DNA of 64,000 nt from Cerrena zonata (taxonomy: Eukaryota; Basidiomycota; Agaricomycetes; Polyporales; Cerrenaceae). This document shows, piece after piece, positions 62,067 through 64,000 of the stretch (positions are counted from its first letter, which is position 1; every line of letters begins with the position of its first letter). Location of the stretch: the NCBI GenBank assembly GCA_038087015.1, contig JASBNA010000004.1:744001-808000 (forward strand), read 5' to 3'. The notes beneath the pieces were generated by a model. The model was not told where the DNA came from, searched no databases, and was given only the letters and a program-made list of their open reading frames with translations. A program made the translations under genes and the position numbers.

Positions 62067-64000
62067 TTACTGGTTATTAATACTTGGTGCGAACCCGACT
62101 CTTCCACCAGTATAGTCATAGACCGAATACCCTAAAATAAGGGGCAAGATTAGAAATGTGCATGTGCGTACCACGCAGAACAAATATCCACAATGTGGTA
62201 CATACATGACTTCAGGAAGACATCACCTAGATGCAAGTGTCAGTCAGTGAAATCATCACATAATTTACAAAGTGCCGTACCGATGATTGCCATGTTGGAT
62301 GAGAACCCAGTTCCCAAAGACACGATCCCGCCGAGACACTCACTAGAATAGAGATGAGTACGACCTTTGTATGGAAAATCGATTTTCAATACGAACTCGC
62401 TATCTTCAGAAAGACGTCCCATATTGAAATCCTCATTCCGAATCTCGAATTTGTGCCCCGAGAAGGAGAGAGAAAGAGAGAGGTTTGCCGAACACGGGTA
62501 GAAATAATAGCCTATAGAAGAAACCTCTCAGTAAGCGGGCATCGTCGAGTAGAGCTTAGCTTACCTCCTCCGTAGTCCACCGCAGCACTACGTGCACCCG
62601 GAATCTGGGACAAGAGATATTAAAGGGGCTATTCAGTCAACATATAATTACGTACCGAGTCGTAGAAGTTCGCCGTCACATCGTCGGGGAGATAGATTAG
62701 ACTGGAACCTGTGTCAATCACCTAAGATCACAATGCAAAAGATGATCGGCATCCAAACAGCGCACTCAAACAACACGGCACTTACAGCTGTAACTTCCAT
62801 TGGAACAGTGTTATTCTCGTCGGATGACACGCCGTCGGCCGAAATAGTCCAGTATGTCTAATAGTTTTCCGTTTAGTACTCTCCCAAACATTTAATAAGT
62901 GGCTGCTGACCTTTGATTGCAATGGAAACCATGAGATACGATCGGTGGTCTTACTGAAGTCCACACAACCGAAGCATACCTATGTCAAAGAGCGTGATGA
63001 GAAAAATAGCAGTAGAGTTGATGCTAATAATAGCATACCGATGAGCCTTCGGCCACTCCCCTCGTCAAGTGAATGCCGAAAAGTGCAAACTCGAGTTGAT
63101 GTGAGCTGAGGAGATTTTCGAAAAAGGTTGGCTCTCCGATTGATCCGATGCTGCCAAACGCTAGTCCCAAGAGTCCACTACTAGGATACTCATAATAGTT
63201 ATCGGATTCATAGCTCACGCCGCCGAACGCCTGTTCTTGAACGCGAAGAGTCTTCATGGAAACGACGTCATGGACCACTTTCCCTACGGCTTGACCGATG
63301 CCCTGGTAATCATTAAGTACTATGACCATGATTAGAACGGAGGAAATCTCTCACATAGTTCATTGTAAACCTATTTCCAGTCGACGTATATGTCGAGCTC
63401 GACCGGGCTTGGAACTGTTCCGTTGCGCACGTCCCGCAATTCGAAGGAATCCAAAGATCTGATGAACCGGTATCGACAACGACTGTGAGTTCTTGTGGAG
63501 GTGTTCCGAACTGAAGAGGACCATAGTATAACATATCATAACCGGGGGTCGTATAGTCTGTGACCGGCATTGTACTGAGGACTGAGACGGGACCTGGGAC
63601 CGCTACGTCTTCATAAGAATCGACAGCATCATAGTTGAACAAACGTGCTGTTGTGTTATGGGCTGTGATTTGTGATGCGGTATAGTTAAGCCACGCAGCA
63701 GTGCCATTGAAAAGAGGGTACCCTGCTTCAGGGTAGCTATCTGTGTTCAAGCCGACCCCTTGGAAGAACTGAGGAGCCAAGGCAAACTTGTTGAGAGTAC
63801 GTTGTGTTTCCCATTTCTAAACAAAACGCCATGTTAATGTTCACGTCGAACTGAACATGATTAGTAGACTGTTGCTTACTGTGTCACTGGGATTCACGAT
63901 TCTCGGCTCTAGACTGTCAGCCCTTGCTCCAAGCCGAGCCTGAGATAGCTTCACCGTGAAACCTTTCGCAGGGGACTCCAAGGGATGAGACCAGGTACCA
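62067..64000 (-). CDS. Pepsin-like aspartic protease (A1), 5' end beyond window
   Basis: Endopeptidase of the pepsin family, expected to be secreted or vacuolar. The first catalytic motif is [13 protein letters not shown], the second [12 protein letters not shown]. Between them are the [12 protein letters not shown] block and [11 protein letters not shown]; the C-terminus has MAIIGDVFLKS joined to [15 protein letters not shown], the usual pepsin ending. A propeptide-like segment precedes the mature start ([20 protein letters not shown], then [13 protein letters not shown]). About ten exons; introns near 63307-63356, 62990-63040 and further ones in the C-terminal half. The signal peptide and start codon lie beyond position 64000, so the gene is partial only because of the window. 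Both active-site aspartates and the fold landmarks are present, so it should be active. Confidence 0.9.

Overview
This window is nuclear DNA of a filamentous basidiomycete, most likely an Agaricomycete. The evidence is gene style: coding regions are cut by many 45-65 bp GT-AG introns with CTAAC/CTAAT-type branch sites, gene strands are mixed, and several families are typical of mushroom-forming fungi (multicopy P450s, family I66-type protease inhibitors, jacalin-related lectin, a conserved BTB protein, an Agaricomycete seven-helix membrane protein). Gene models below were built by hand by joining reading frames across splice sites; most close with consistent phase. Homology calls come from motif recognition, not database search.

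Layout. 0.9-3.3 kb: an intact P450 followed by a dispersed repeat and a relic of a reductase gene. 3.5-9.3 kb: an unrecognised acidic-tailed protein, divergent from the first of three tandem protein-kinase-like genes; the middle copy is frameshifted and cut off at a second copy of the same dispersed repeat. 9.7-11.6 kb: a broken SDR copy beside an intact SDR with a 56-bp duplicated promoter. 11.7-13.2 kb: an R3H-associated-domain protein. 13.5-14.2 kb: a decayed F-box/LRR-like gene. 15.1-16.5 kb: a dihydroflavonol-reductase-like enzyme. 17.3-17.9 kb: a jacalin-related lectin. 21.3-23.8 kb: a Zn2Cys6 regulator, preceded by about 7.6 kb without any gene I can support. 31.4-32.8 kb: an NmrA/epimerase-like protein. 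34.6-35.3 kb and 43.3-43.9 kb: two small beta-trefoil inhibitor-like genes, with an extracellular glucoamylase (GH15-CBM20) at 40.9-43.1 kb. 46-54 kb: two convergent P450s around a seven-helix membrane protein; the second P450 carries a 1-nt frameshift near its C-terminus. 54.5-57.7 kb: an aldo-keto-reductase-like gene lacking key catalytic residues and a BTB/POZ protein. 58-61.8 kb: two non-autonomous terminal-inverted-repeat elements and two SnoaL/NTF2-like paralogues, one of which carries an 886-bp hAT-type MITE inside its last intron. 62-64 kb: a pepsin-like aspartic protease running off the right edge.

Together this is an accessory, duplication-prone region rich in oxidoreductases (three P450s, two SDR copies, DFR-like, NmrA-like, AKR-like) but without a polyketide, peptide or terpene synthase, so it is not a classical biosynthetic cluster as seen here. 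The most informative structures are the complete MITE insertion with perfect inverted repeats and 8-bp target duplication in an intron, the TTAA-bounded inverted-repeat element 0.7 kb upstream of it, and the shared repeat found both behind a P450 and exactly at the breakpoint of the truncated kinase copy.
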